From NCBI GenBank assembly GCA_013329135.1, contig DUKU01000074.1, positions 2,180 through 18,393 on the forward strand: a stretch of DNA of 16,214 bases. The letters are read 5' to 3'. Below the pieces are notes generated by a model that had not been told where the DNA came from, searched no databases, and saw only the letters and a list, made by a program, of their open reading frames with translations. Each line of letters starts with the position of its first letter. The stretch's first letter is position 1. This DNA is from Thermoplasmata archaeon. GTDB lineage: Archaea; Thermoplasmatota; Thermoplasmata; UBA10834. Positions 1 to 6,163 of the stretch are shown piece after piece. Position numbers and translations under genes: made by a program.

Positions 1-20
1 TGGCCGCCGCTCGCGTGTGG

Positions 21-30
21 AAAATGAAAA
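21..30 (-). terminator. T-rich tract after the solute-binding protein gene
   Basis: Read on the minus strand, two runs of four T separated by two bases lie about 43 bases past the stop codon of the solute-binding protein gene. Archaeal termination often needs only T-rich tracts, so this may be its terminator. There is no clear hairpin. The rest of 1-72 shows no gene. Confidence 0.35.
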
Positions 31-72
31 GGGAATAAGAGGTTTTGGCAAAGGGTTTGGGAGTTATCCGCC

Positions 73-3000
73 TCAGACCTTCTCCTCAGGCTCGACGGCT
101 TCCGTCTCGGGCTCAGCTGCGGCAGGTGCTTCCTTCTTCGGCTTCATCTTCATCAGGAGCACCACTGCGATCACAGCCGCCACGATCCAGCCCACGCCGA
201 GCAGGATCGCCAGCAACATGCTGACACCGCCCTCAGAGGGCGTGACCGAGGTGAACTCGATTGTCGACTCGCTCGACACGCCGAGCATGTCGGTCGCGTT
301 GACAACGATCACGTGGTCGCCGTCATCGAGCTCGCCGAGCACCTCTTCGATGTCCCATGTCGCCGCACCGACATCTCCCTCGAGCACCGTCGTCTCACCA
401 TCGACCGTCAGTGCGATCGCCTGGATGCCGTTGGTGTCGAAGACGCTGCCGGTGAAGGTGACGTTGGTCCCGTCGACCTCCTCATCGCCGTCCATCGGGT
501 AGCCAGCGCTGATAGTGCTAGGAGCGTTCTGCATGGGCACCATAGCGGTCGCGAGCGACAGGTCGAACCCTGCGCCGGCGGCCTTGGCCTGCATCGCCAC
601 GAACGCTGCCTTCGCTCCCACGATGGACGATGTGTCCACTGCGAACAGAGCGACTCCATCGGAGTTCGTCGTCTGCGTCGGGCTCGCCACAGTGCCAGAG
701 GCCACGCTCAGCTCGACCGGCACGTACGCGAGAGGCGCTCCGTTTATGTCTGCCACGGTCGCCTCAACCAGCAGGACATCTCCTATCTGCCTGATATCCG
801 TGATCGGGGCCAGAGACACGAATGTCTGCGTCGTATACAGGAACACCTGCGTCTGACTGGAGATCGAGATGTAGCCCTCCATCTTCGCAGAGACGTACAT
901 GTCCGCCTTCATGTTCGCTGGTTGGACCAGGTCGTTCCTGCCGATGCCGATCGCCGTGAAGACGGCGTTTCCGTCGACATCAGTCGCCTGCGTGAGGTAT
1001 GGCGTGACCGTATAGGCCGTGGCTGACAGCGCGCCCATCGAGCTCGCCGTCTGGAATACGCTCACAGACGCGCCCTCTATCGGCGTGTTGGTCTCGTCGG
1101 TGGCGGTCGCCAGGACCAGGGTCGAGTCGAAGCCCGTGGCCTTGGACACCATAACCGGGTTGGTCAGGTCGAAGCTCGGCGCAATCGCGTTGTATGACCT
1201 TCCAATCACGAACTCGGACTTCAGTGCTGTCTGCCCGTCTATCTGGTACATATAGGTCGTGTCGTTGAAGTACCCGATCGCGTCAGGTATGACGAACATG
1301 TTGGAGATCGCGTCGCTGTGGGCGACACCAACACCGTATATCGAGGTGGTGAACTCACCATCAACTATCTCGACACCCGTCATGACCGACATGTCTTCCC
1401 ATGCGATCCAGTACTCGCCATTGGGTCCCCACGTGTTCCAGTTGTCCTCATCGAAAGGCGTGTTCAACAGGCCTGTGGTACCGAAGCTCCCGTCATCGGC
1501 GGTCGTGGATATGGCTGCGCTGAGCCAGTCCCACCCGGTGTCCCAGTTGACATCGTCAGACCACACGAGCGCCCCGTAGTCCGTCGACGAGATGGCCAGG
1601 GCGGCCATCACGGCGTTCGTCGGGTCGCCTGTGCTGTTCCAGACATGCGCCGTCACGTTGACGTGGTCCAGCGGGTAGATGTACTGCGCTGCGTCCGCCG
1701 CCGGGTCTCCGTACGAGTATGTCAGGTACCCTCCGTATATCTCAGGGTCGGGTGTCGTCGCGCCGACATATGTCAGTGTCACCGTCGCGCCCATCGAGTT
1801 GAGCACGGTGTTGTTCGTGATCACCACTCTGATGGCACCAGTGTCTGCCATGCCGAGCTGCACTGTGACGTCAGCCTCGCCTGCTCCGTCAGTGACGACC
1901 TCCCATACCGGGCTCACGACTGCTGACTCGTCACTGTAGCTCACGTTGAGCGTGTGGTCCGTCAGCGGGGTGCCCTCGTCGTCTACCACCAGGACGGTTA
2001 TGGTCGCGGTGTCATCCGACTCACTCAGAGCCGTCGTGTCGACGTCCAGAACCTTCGTCATGATCCAGTCCGACGGGTCGTCGTTGAACACCAGTATGTT
2101 GGCGGCCGGGGTGTTGGACCAGGTGTATCCATCCTTCGAGACGGCGTACGACAGCGTGACCGGGTAGTGCGTGTTCAGCCCAGGCTCAGCCGGCGCGTTG
2201 TAAGTCGTGTTCGCGAAGCCATACTCGTCAGTGGTGCCAGTCTCGTCATCTACCGCTCCGTAGCTCACCAGGTTCGGGTCGATGCTGACCGTGGCTCCCT
2301 CCACGGGGTCACCGTAGCCGTCCATGACGTAGAGCTCGACGGCCGTGCTGTCGCCAGCCCCGATTATGGCCTCAGCTGGCTTCACCGACAGGAACAGCGT
2401 GTCAGGGAATTCCTGCACGACGCTCACGGCGGCGCTCTGAGTGGAGGTTACGTCTCCGCTCGAGACCGACACGTTCACGTACGAGTAACCAATCGAGTCG
2501 CCCGTCAGGTTGAACACCCACACGCCATCCGCGTCCGTGGTCCCGGAGGTCGCGCTCGGGACGACGGTATCGGCTCCGCCGGCCACTCCCTCCACTGTGA
2601 GGGCGACCGTCGCGCCGGACACCGGTGCTCCGCTGTTGTCAATCGCCACTACGGAGCCGTCGATGACGCTACCAGCGGCGACCTTGCCCGGCACCGTGAG
2701 GCCCGCGTTGACGCTGGCCACAGCACCGCCGGCCGCACCGCCCGCGCCCACCTTGACCAGGTTGGACAGCGAGTAGATGTTCGCGCCCGGACCGAATATG
2801 TCGCCGAGCCACGGGATCCATCCGGACCATGAGGTGGCTCTGTAGGCGAGCACGTTGACCTGATAGTATAGCACGTTGCACGGCATCGCCTCAGCGAGGA
2901 CGCCCTGTCCCCACTTGGTGTAGAGGATCTGCGCCTCGGTCGAGAAGTTGCCCTTGGCGAGCTCGGCCAACCGATCGACCTCCCTCGCGAGATCCTGGGT

Positions 3001-4548
3001 CTCCTCGTCAGCGAGCGTGTTCACGCCCTGCAGGTCGGCGTACCACGGGTTCGGGTCGTCCTCTGCCCAGAAGCCGAAGGTGTTGCTGCTTGCCTTCGGT
3101 CCGAGTATGTCGAACACGTTGCCGACAGGGTCAGACGAGAGCGACCAACCGATGATGAGCATCTGGTAGTCCATCGAGTTGAGCCTCGCCACGAGCGTGT
3201 CGAAGTCGATGGCCTTAGCCTCGGCGTTGATGCCCACCTCTCTCATGTTCTTCGCAATCATCTGTCCCGCCCTGATCCTGATTGGGTCGTAGTCCGCCGG
3301 GGGAGTCAGTATGATGATCTTCTCCATCGGTGTGCCGTCAGGCAGGTCCCTCCATCCGTCGTCGTTGGCGTCCACGAATCCGGCGTCGTCCAGCATGTCC
3401 TCAGGCACGGATGATGCCGTGTCAAGCGGGTCGTCGTACGGATATGTCTCGATCGACTGGTTCATCCACTCGCCCCAGTACGGGGGTTCCGCCGCAGAGC
3501 CCTTCGAGCCGAAGCCGCCCATGTAGACATTGACGATCTGGTCCTTGTCTATCAGGTGTGATACGGCCTGCCTGAAGTTGATGTCGCCCATCGGCTGGAA
3601 CTTCATGTTGAACGCCAGGTACCTGTACCCGTTGTCCTCGAGGAACTCGAGTCCGACGTTCGGGTCCGCCTGAAGGCTCGGGACCCTACCAGCCGTGACC
3701 GCCCATGCGATGTAGTCTACATCGCCGGCCTGTAGCGCCAGGATGGCGGTGTCGATGCTAGCGTAGATCTTGTAGTAAATCTGGTCGATGTTCGGGGGGT
3801 ATGTCTTGTACCCTGCTGGGGTGGTGAACTCCTTGCCCCAGTAGTCCAGGTTCTTCTCCATTATCCTGTAGGTGTTGGGGATACCCTCCTTGTACTTGAA
3901 CGCCGCAGTCCCGATCACTGCTGTTGGGTCGGTCCACAGGACGTTTATCGTGCCTTCTTCTGTCAGGTGGTCCTCCCATATGTGCTTGGGCAGGATCGGT
4001 AGCCCGAGAGTGGCCGTGAAGAACTGGCCATAGGGCGCTGCCATGGTCATGACGACCGTGCTGTCGTCAACCCTGACAACTCCTATCTCAATCTCCTCCT
4101 GCGAGCATGTGCCGTCGCCATCTATGTCGAACGCGTTGATGATGTTGGACGAGTATGTGGTACCGTCCCTGGCAGCATGATACATGAATACAACATCGTC
4201 AGCGGTCAACGGCGTCCCATCGTGGAACACGACGCCCTCCCTCAAGTGTATCGTCACCTCGAGGGTGTCCTCGTCGAAGTCCCAGCTTTCAGCCAGCAAG
4301 GGGTACGGCAGCATGTTGTAGTCCAGACCCGCGAGCCCCTCGAAGCCCCAGTTTATGACATTGGACTTCCAGACGCTGTTGGACCCCAGATTCCACGTAT
4401 TGAAATCGGCCATGTCCTGCTGCATCGCTATGTACAGTATCCCAGGCTGCTCCGCAGCCGCCCTGGCCTGCGTCATCGGCATCGCCGCGAACGCAGAAAG
4501 AACGGTCAGCAGCATCACAACTCCCGCAATAACTGCTCTGTGCTTCAT
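73..4548 (-). CDS. Membrane-anchored ABC transporter solute-binding protein, family 5 (peptide type), with Ig-like repeats
   Basis: 1491 residues. Residues 1-32 form a signal peptide (basic start, hydrophobic core, AxA-like site). Residues about 75-560 match the family 5 periplasmic binding proteins of peptide/nickel ABC importers: LREGVVFHDGTPLTADDVVF is the family hallmark, with FRQAVSHLIDKDQIV further on. Usual members are 500-600 residues. Here about 850 more follow, with repeated Big_1-like units (GAPVSGATVALTVEG, GDPVEGATVSIDP, TPIEGASVSVF and others), then a hydrophobic segment at 1444-1466 and a charged Lys/Glu/Pro tail. There is no lipobox after the signal, so the C-terminal helix is the likely anchor, with the binding domain outside. 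Two Ca-binding-like loops lie at 141-152 and 393-404. The ATG start has GGAGG about 10 bases upstream. No permease or ATPase gene is in view; they could lie beyond the left edge. The ligand is unknown; oligopeptide is the family default. Confidence 0.93.
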   Translation of the reverse strand: MKHRAVIAGVVMLLTVLSAFAAMPMTQARAAAEQPGILYIAMQQDMADFNTWNLGSNSVWKSNVINWGFEGLAGLDYNMLPYPLLAESWDFDEDTLEVTIHLREGVVFHDGTPLTADDVVFMYHAARDGTTYSSNIINAFDIDGDGTCSQEEIEIGVVRVDDSTVVMTMAAPYGQFFTATLGLPILPKHIWEDHLTEEGTINVLWTDPTAVIGTAAFKYKEGIPNTYRIMEKNLDYWGKEFTTPAGYKTYPPNIDQIYYKIYASIDTAILALQAGDVDYIAWAVTAGRVPSLQADPNVGLEFLEDNGYRYLAFNMKFQPMGDINFRQAVSHLIDKDQIVNVYMGGFGSKGSAAEPPYWGEWMNQSIETYPYDDPLDTASSVPEDMLDDAGFVDANDDGWRDLPDGTPMEKIIILTPPADYDPIRIRAGQMIAKNMREVGINAEAKAIDFDTLVARLNSMDYQMLIIGWSLSSDPVGNVFDILGPKASSNTFGFWAEDDPNPWYADLQGVNTLADEETQDLAREVDRLAELAKGNFSTEAQILYTKWGQGVLAEAMPCNVLYYQVNVLAYRATSWSGWIPWLGDIFGPGANIYSLSNLVKVGAGGAAGGAVASVNAGLTVPGKVAAGSVIDGSVVAIDNSGAPVSGATVALTVEGVAGGADTVVPSATSGTTDADGVWVFNLTGDSIGYSYVNVSVSSGDVTSTQSAAVSVVQEFPDTLFLSVKPAEAIIGAGDSTAVELYVMDGYGDPVEGATVSIDPNLVSYGAVDDETGTTDEYGFANTTYNAPAEPGLNTHYPVTLSYAVSKDGYTWSNTPAANILVFNDDPSDWIMTKVLDVDTTALSESDDTATITVLVVDDEGTPLTDHTLNVSYSDESAVVSPVWEVVTDGAGEADVTVQLGMADTGAIRVVITNNTVLNSMGATVTLTYVGATTPDPEIYGGYLTYSYGDPAADAAQYIYPLDHVNVTAHVWNSTGDPTNAVMAALAISSTDYGALVWSDDVNWDTGWDWLSAAISTTADDGSFGTTGLLNTPFDEDNWNTWGPNGEYWIAWEDMSVMTGVEIVDGEFTTSIYGVGVAHSDAISNMFVIPDAIGYFNDTTYMYQIDGQTALKSEFVIGRSYNAIAPSFDLTNPVMVSKATGFDSTLVLATATDETNTPIEGASVSVFQTASSMGALSATAYTVTPYLTQATDVDGNAVFTAIGIGRNDLVQPANMKADMYVSAKMEGYISISSQTQVFLYTTQTFVSLAPITDIRQIGDVLLVEATVADINGAPLAYVPVELSVASGTVASPTQTTNSDGVALFAVDTSSIVGAKAAFVAMQAKAAGAGFDLSLATAMVPMQNAPSTISAGYPMDGDEEVDGTNVTFTGSVFDTNGIQAIALTVDGETTVLEGDVGAATWDIEEVLGELDDGDHVIVVNATDMLGVSSESTIEFTSVTPSEGGVSMLLAILLGVGWIVAAVIAVVLLMKMKPKKEAPAAAEPETEAVEPEEKV

Positions 4549-4616
4549 GTCTCTCTCATCCTCCGTTTTGCCCCCACACGAATGGGGAGAATCTAGGTCC
4601 TACAAACGCTTTCACG

Positions 4617-4624
4617 GATATATC
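4617..4624 (-). promoter_or_regulatory. TATA-like box for the solute-binding protein gene
   Basis: GATATATC, preceded on the minus strand by an AAAATT stretch, lies about 70 bases upstream of the ATG at 4548. Archaeal initiation about 25 bases downstream would leave a leader of about 45 bases containing the GGAGG site. The same octamer occurs in the promoter of the C45 amidohydrolase gene at 5041-5048. Confidence 0.55.
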
Positions 4625-4635
4625 AATTTTGTTGG

Positions 4636-4650
4636 GCGCGCGCGCGTGTA
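4636..4650. repeat. Alternating purine-pyrimidine (GC/GT) tract
   Basis: Fifteen bases alternate strictly between purine and pyrimidine, mostly GC. The tract sits between two TATA-like boxes in the intergenic region. Such tracts can adopt Z-form DNA under supercoiling. A similar 13-base tract lies at 4983-4995, next to the zinc-ribbon promoter. Confidence 0.6.
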
Positions 4651-4653
4651 GCT

Positions 4654-4665
4654 GGATATATGAAC
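4654..4665 (+). promoter_or_regulatory. Second TATA-like box, possible plus-strand promoter
   Basis: GGATATATGAAC resembles an archaeal TATA box. Read rightward, initiation about 25 bases on would fall near 4685, just where the hairpin series at 4688-4773 begins. Read leftward it could be an upstream box for the solute-binding protein gene. The sequence alone does not decide between these. Confidence 0.3.
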
Positions 4666-4687
4666 AATTCATCGACGTTAACATGTT

Positions 4688-4773
4688 GTGGTCCGCACTG
4701 ACCGTGCGCCACCGGTAAACCACGAGCCCGTGCTCCCGTGCTCATGGTCCCCCGGCGCCATGTTCGGCGCCGG
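4688..4773. other. Intergenic region with three consecutive inverted repeats; candidate structured RNA or 3' UTR
   Basis: Hairpin 1 (4688-4712) is GTGG, a TC bulge, CGCAC, loop TGACC, GTGCG, CCAC. Hairpin 2 (about 4720-4747) pairs CCACGAGC with GCTCATGG, with one mismatch on the plus strand that becomes a G-U wobble in minus-strand RNA. Hairpin 3 (4752-4773) is a perfect 8-bp stem, CCGGCGCC/GGCGCCGG, with a 6-base loop. The series starts 10 bases beyond the zinc-ribbon stop codon, so it may be that gene's 3' untranslated region or terminator, though no T tract follows. It could instead be a small RNA transcribed rightward from the TATA-like box at 4654. No known RNA family is recognised. Confidence 0.4.
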
Positions 4774-4783
4774 TCGTTGCCGT

Positions 4784-4969
4784 CTAGGACCGCTCCCGGG
4801 CGGCCCGCTCGATCGCCCCCGGATGGGCGCAGTTCCACTCTCCGCAGAACGGACATCGGGATTGGTTGTCGTCGAGCTCTATATCCTCGATCTTGCCCGA
4901 GTAGTTGATCGTCGCCGGGTACGTGTTACTGCACTTCCTGCATACGTACTCTAGTTCTATCTTGGGCAT
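4784..4969 (-). CDS. Small zinc-ribbon protein of unknown function
   Basis: 61 residues. Two CxxC knuckles, CRKC near residues 10-13 and CPFC near 39-42, are separated by about 25 residues, the pattern of a zinc ribbon. A histidine and further cysteine follow (CAHPG). There is no signal peptide or membrane segment, so it is probably cytosolic. The ATG at 4969 has no Shine-Dalgarno site, but an AT-rich box lies about 30 bases upstream, so the mRNA is probably leaderless or nearly so, as is common in archaea. It is divergent from the C45 gene and codirectional with the solute-binding protein gene, 235 bp from it. The function cannot be named: such ribbons bind nucleic acid, or act as small rubredoxin-like or structural modules. 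The coding call rests on the paired knuckles and a well-placed promoter. Confidence 0.72.
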   Translation of the reverse strand: MPKIELEYVCRKCSNTYPATINYSGKIEDIELDDNQSRCPFCGEWNCAHPGAIERAARERS

Positions 4970-4995
4970 TGCAGATTAGTGAACGCACGCGCGCG

Positions 4996-5007
4996 AACAT
5001 AAATGTT
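4996..5007 (-). promoter_or_regulatory. Promoter of the zinc-ribbon gene, leaderless type
   Basis: AACATAAATGTT is a near-palindromic AT-rich box centred about 32 bases upstream of the ATG at 4969, the spacing of an archaeal TATA box to a leaderless start. A 13-base alternating purine-pyrimidine tract (4983-4995) lies directly between the box and the start. Confidence 0.5.
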
Positions 5008-5040
5008 GCCCGGACCTAGGTGTGCTCGGCCTCCCAAGAA

Positions 5041-5048
5041 GATATATC
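5041..5048 (+). promoter_or_regulatory. TATA-like box of the C45 amidohydrolase gene
   Basis: GATATATC follows a short purine-rich AAGAA stretch that could serve as the TFB recognition element. Initiation near 5070 would give a leader of about 20 bases ending in the GTGGAGG ribosome site. Confidence 0.55.
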
Positions 5049-5075
5049 ATTAGAGAGTCCGTTACCCGGCCCGGA

Positions 5076-5082
5076 GTGGAGG
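5076..5082 (+). promoter_or_regulatory. Ribosome binding site that sets the C45 start
   Basis: GTGGAGG lies six bases before the ATG at 5089. The frame is open for 23 more codons upstream to an ATG at 5020, but that region holds the TATA box and has no ribosome site, so 5089 is chosen. Confidence 0.7.
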
Positions 5083-5088
5083 CTGGCG

Positions 5089-6156
5089 ATGGACGTAGAG
5101 GTCAGGGGGAAGGCGCTGCGCGAGGTGTCCGCCTCGGGCAGCCACTACAACATCGGCGTGTCGATCGGGAAGCAGTGCAGGGACCAGGCCCTCAGGGCGC
5201 ACAAGAGGTTCAGGGCCTCGGTCGACCGCATGCCCGGCACGACCATCGACAAGGTCAAGGCGCAGGCGAAGCTCAGCCTGCCGCTGAGCAGGGAGTTCTA
5301 CCCCGAGTTCGTCGAGGAGATGGAGGGGTACGCGGACGGGACGGGGATGGAATTCGACCTGGTCTACGCCATGCTCTGCGACCAGCCCTTGGGTGTAGGG
5401 AAGGGGTGCACTGACATCGCGGTCAACGCGCAGTGGACCAAGGACGATGTCGTCTTCGCTGCTCACAACGAGGATGTCGAACCTTATCACAGCTCAGATG
5501 TCTGCATCGCGCGGATAACCCCCAAGGACGAGCCCGGGTTCATAGGCGTGTGCTATGGAGGCCTGTATCCTACAGTGGGGATGAACGCCTCGGGCATCAG
5601 CCTCACAGGGAACGCGCTCGTGCCGAACGACACGCGCATGGGCATCCCCAAGATGTTCCCCGTGCGCAAGGTCCTCAAGGCGAAGGGCATCTACGATGCC
5701 CTCACATGGTCCATGCCGCCGGCGAGGGGCCATAGCTTCAACAACATCGTGTGCGACGTGAACGGGGAGATATACAGCATGGAGGGCTCGGCCACGACCT
5801 TCGACGCCCTGTACGGTCACGACGGATACCTCGTGCACACGAACCACTACCTGTCCCCGCGCATGTGGCGCTTCGAGGAGGACATGCATACCCGCATGTC
5901 ATCGGTCATACGGTACAACCGCGCCTCGAAGCTGTTCAAGAGGCACTTGGGACAGGTCGACCTCCACACCTTCAAGGAGGTCTTCTCGGACCATGTCGGG
6001 CACCCGGAGTCCATATGCCGGCACCCGGACCCGAGGCTGGGGGAGGAGGATCAGACGATGACCATATTCTCCGCCGTGTTCGACCTGACCCGGAAGGCGA
6101 TGTGGGTCTGCGCCGGGAACCCGTGCGAGGGCGAGTTCGTGAAACACGAGCTCTGA
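5089..6156 (+). CDS. C45-family Ntn hydrolase (acyl-CoA:6-aminopenicillanic acid acyltransferase-like amidohydrolase)
   Basis: 355 residues from the chosen start, normal for the family. The hallmark is Gly106-Cys107 in GKGCTDIAV, followed by AAHNEDVEP. In this fold the precursor is cleaved before the Cys, which becomes the N-terminal nucleophile, and the downstream Asn-Glu-Asp matches the conserved core. Further family motifs are GISLTGNAL near residue 170, RGHSFNNIVCD near 215 and YLVHTNHYLSPR near 250. Members hydrolyse or transfer acyl groups on amide bonds (penicillin side chains, N-acyl amino acids, peptides); the substrate here cannot be read from sequence. There is no signal peptide, so it is probably cytosolic. 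The gene ends 7 bp from the convergent D-aminoacylase-type gene, which also acts on amide bonds, suggesting related substrates. Confidence 0.9.
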   Translation: MDVEVRGKALREVSASGSHYNIGVSIGKQCRDQALRAHKRFRASVDRMPGTTIDKVKAQAKLSLPLSREFYPEFVEEMEGYADGTGMEFDLVYAMLCDQPLGVGKGCTDIAVNAQWTKDDVVFAAHNEDVEPYHSSDVCIARITPKDEPGFIGVCYGGLYPTVGMNASGISLTGNALVPNDTRMGIPKMFPVRKVLKAKGIYDALTWSMPPARGHSFNNIVCDVNGEIYSMEGSATTFDALYGHDGYLVHTNHYLSPRMWRFEEDMHTRMSSVIRYNRASKLFKRHLGQVDLHTFKEVFSDHVGHPESICRHPDPRLGEEDQTMTIFSAVFDLTRKAMWVCAGNPCEGEFVKHEL

Positions 6157-6163
6157 GCATCGC

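Noticed and set aside
2700..2790. Possible fusion or missed gene boundary between the binding domain and the Ig-like part
   Set aside because: The frame is continuous, with a Gly/Ala-rich linker and no stop, ribosome site or promoter at the junction.
1954..2832. Plus-strand frame of 292 codons, and others, within the solute-binding protein gene
   Set aside because: They are antisense to Ig-like repeats that form a continuous, sensible protein. They are rich in Arg and Val with no motifs.
5020..5088. Longer N-terminus for the C45 hydrolase
   Set aside because: It would place the TATA box inside the coding region and has no ribosome site, whereas GTGGAGG sits six bases before 5089.
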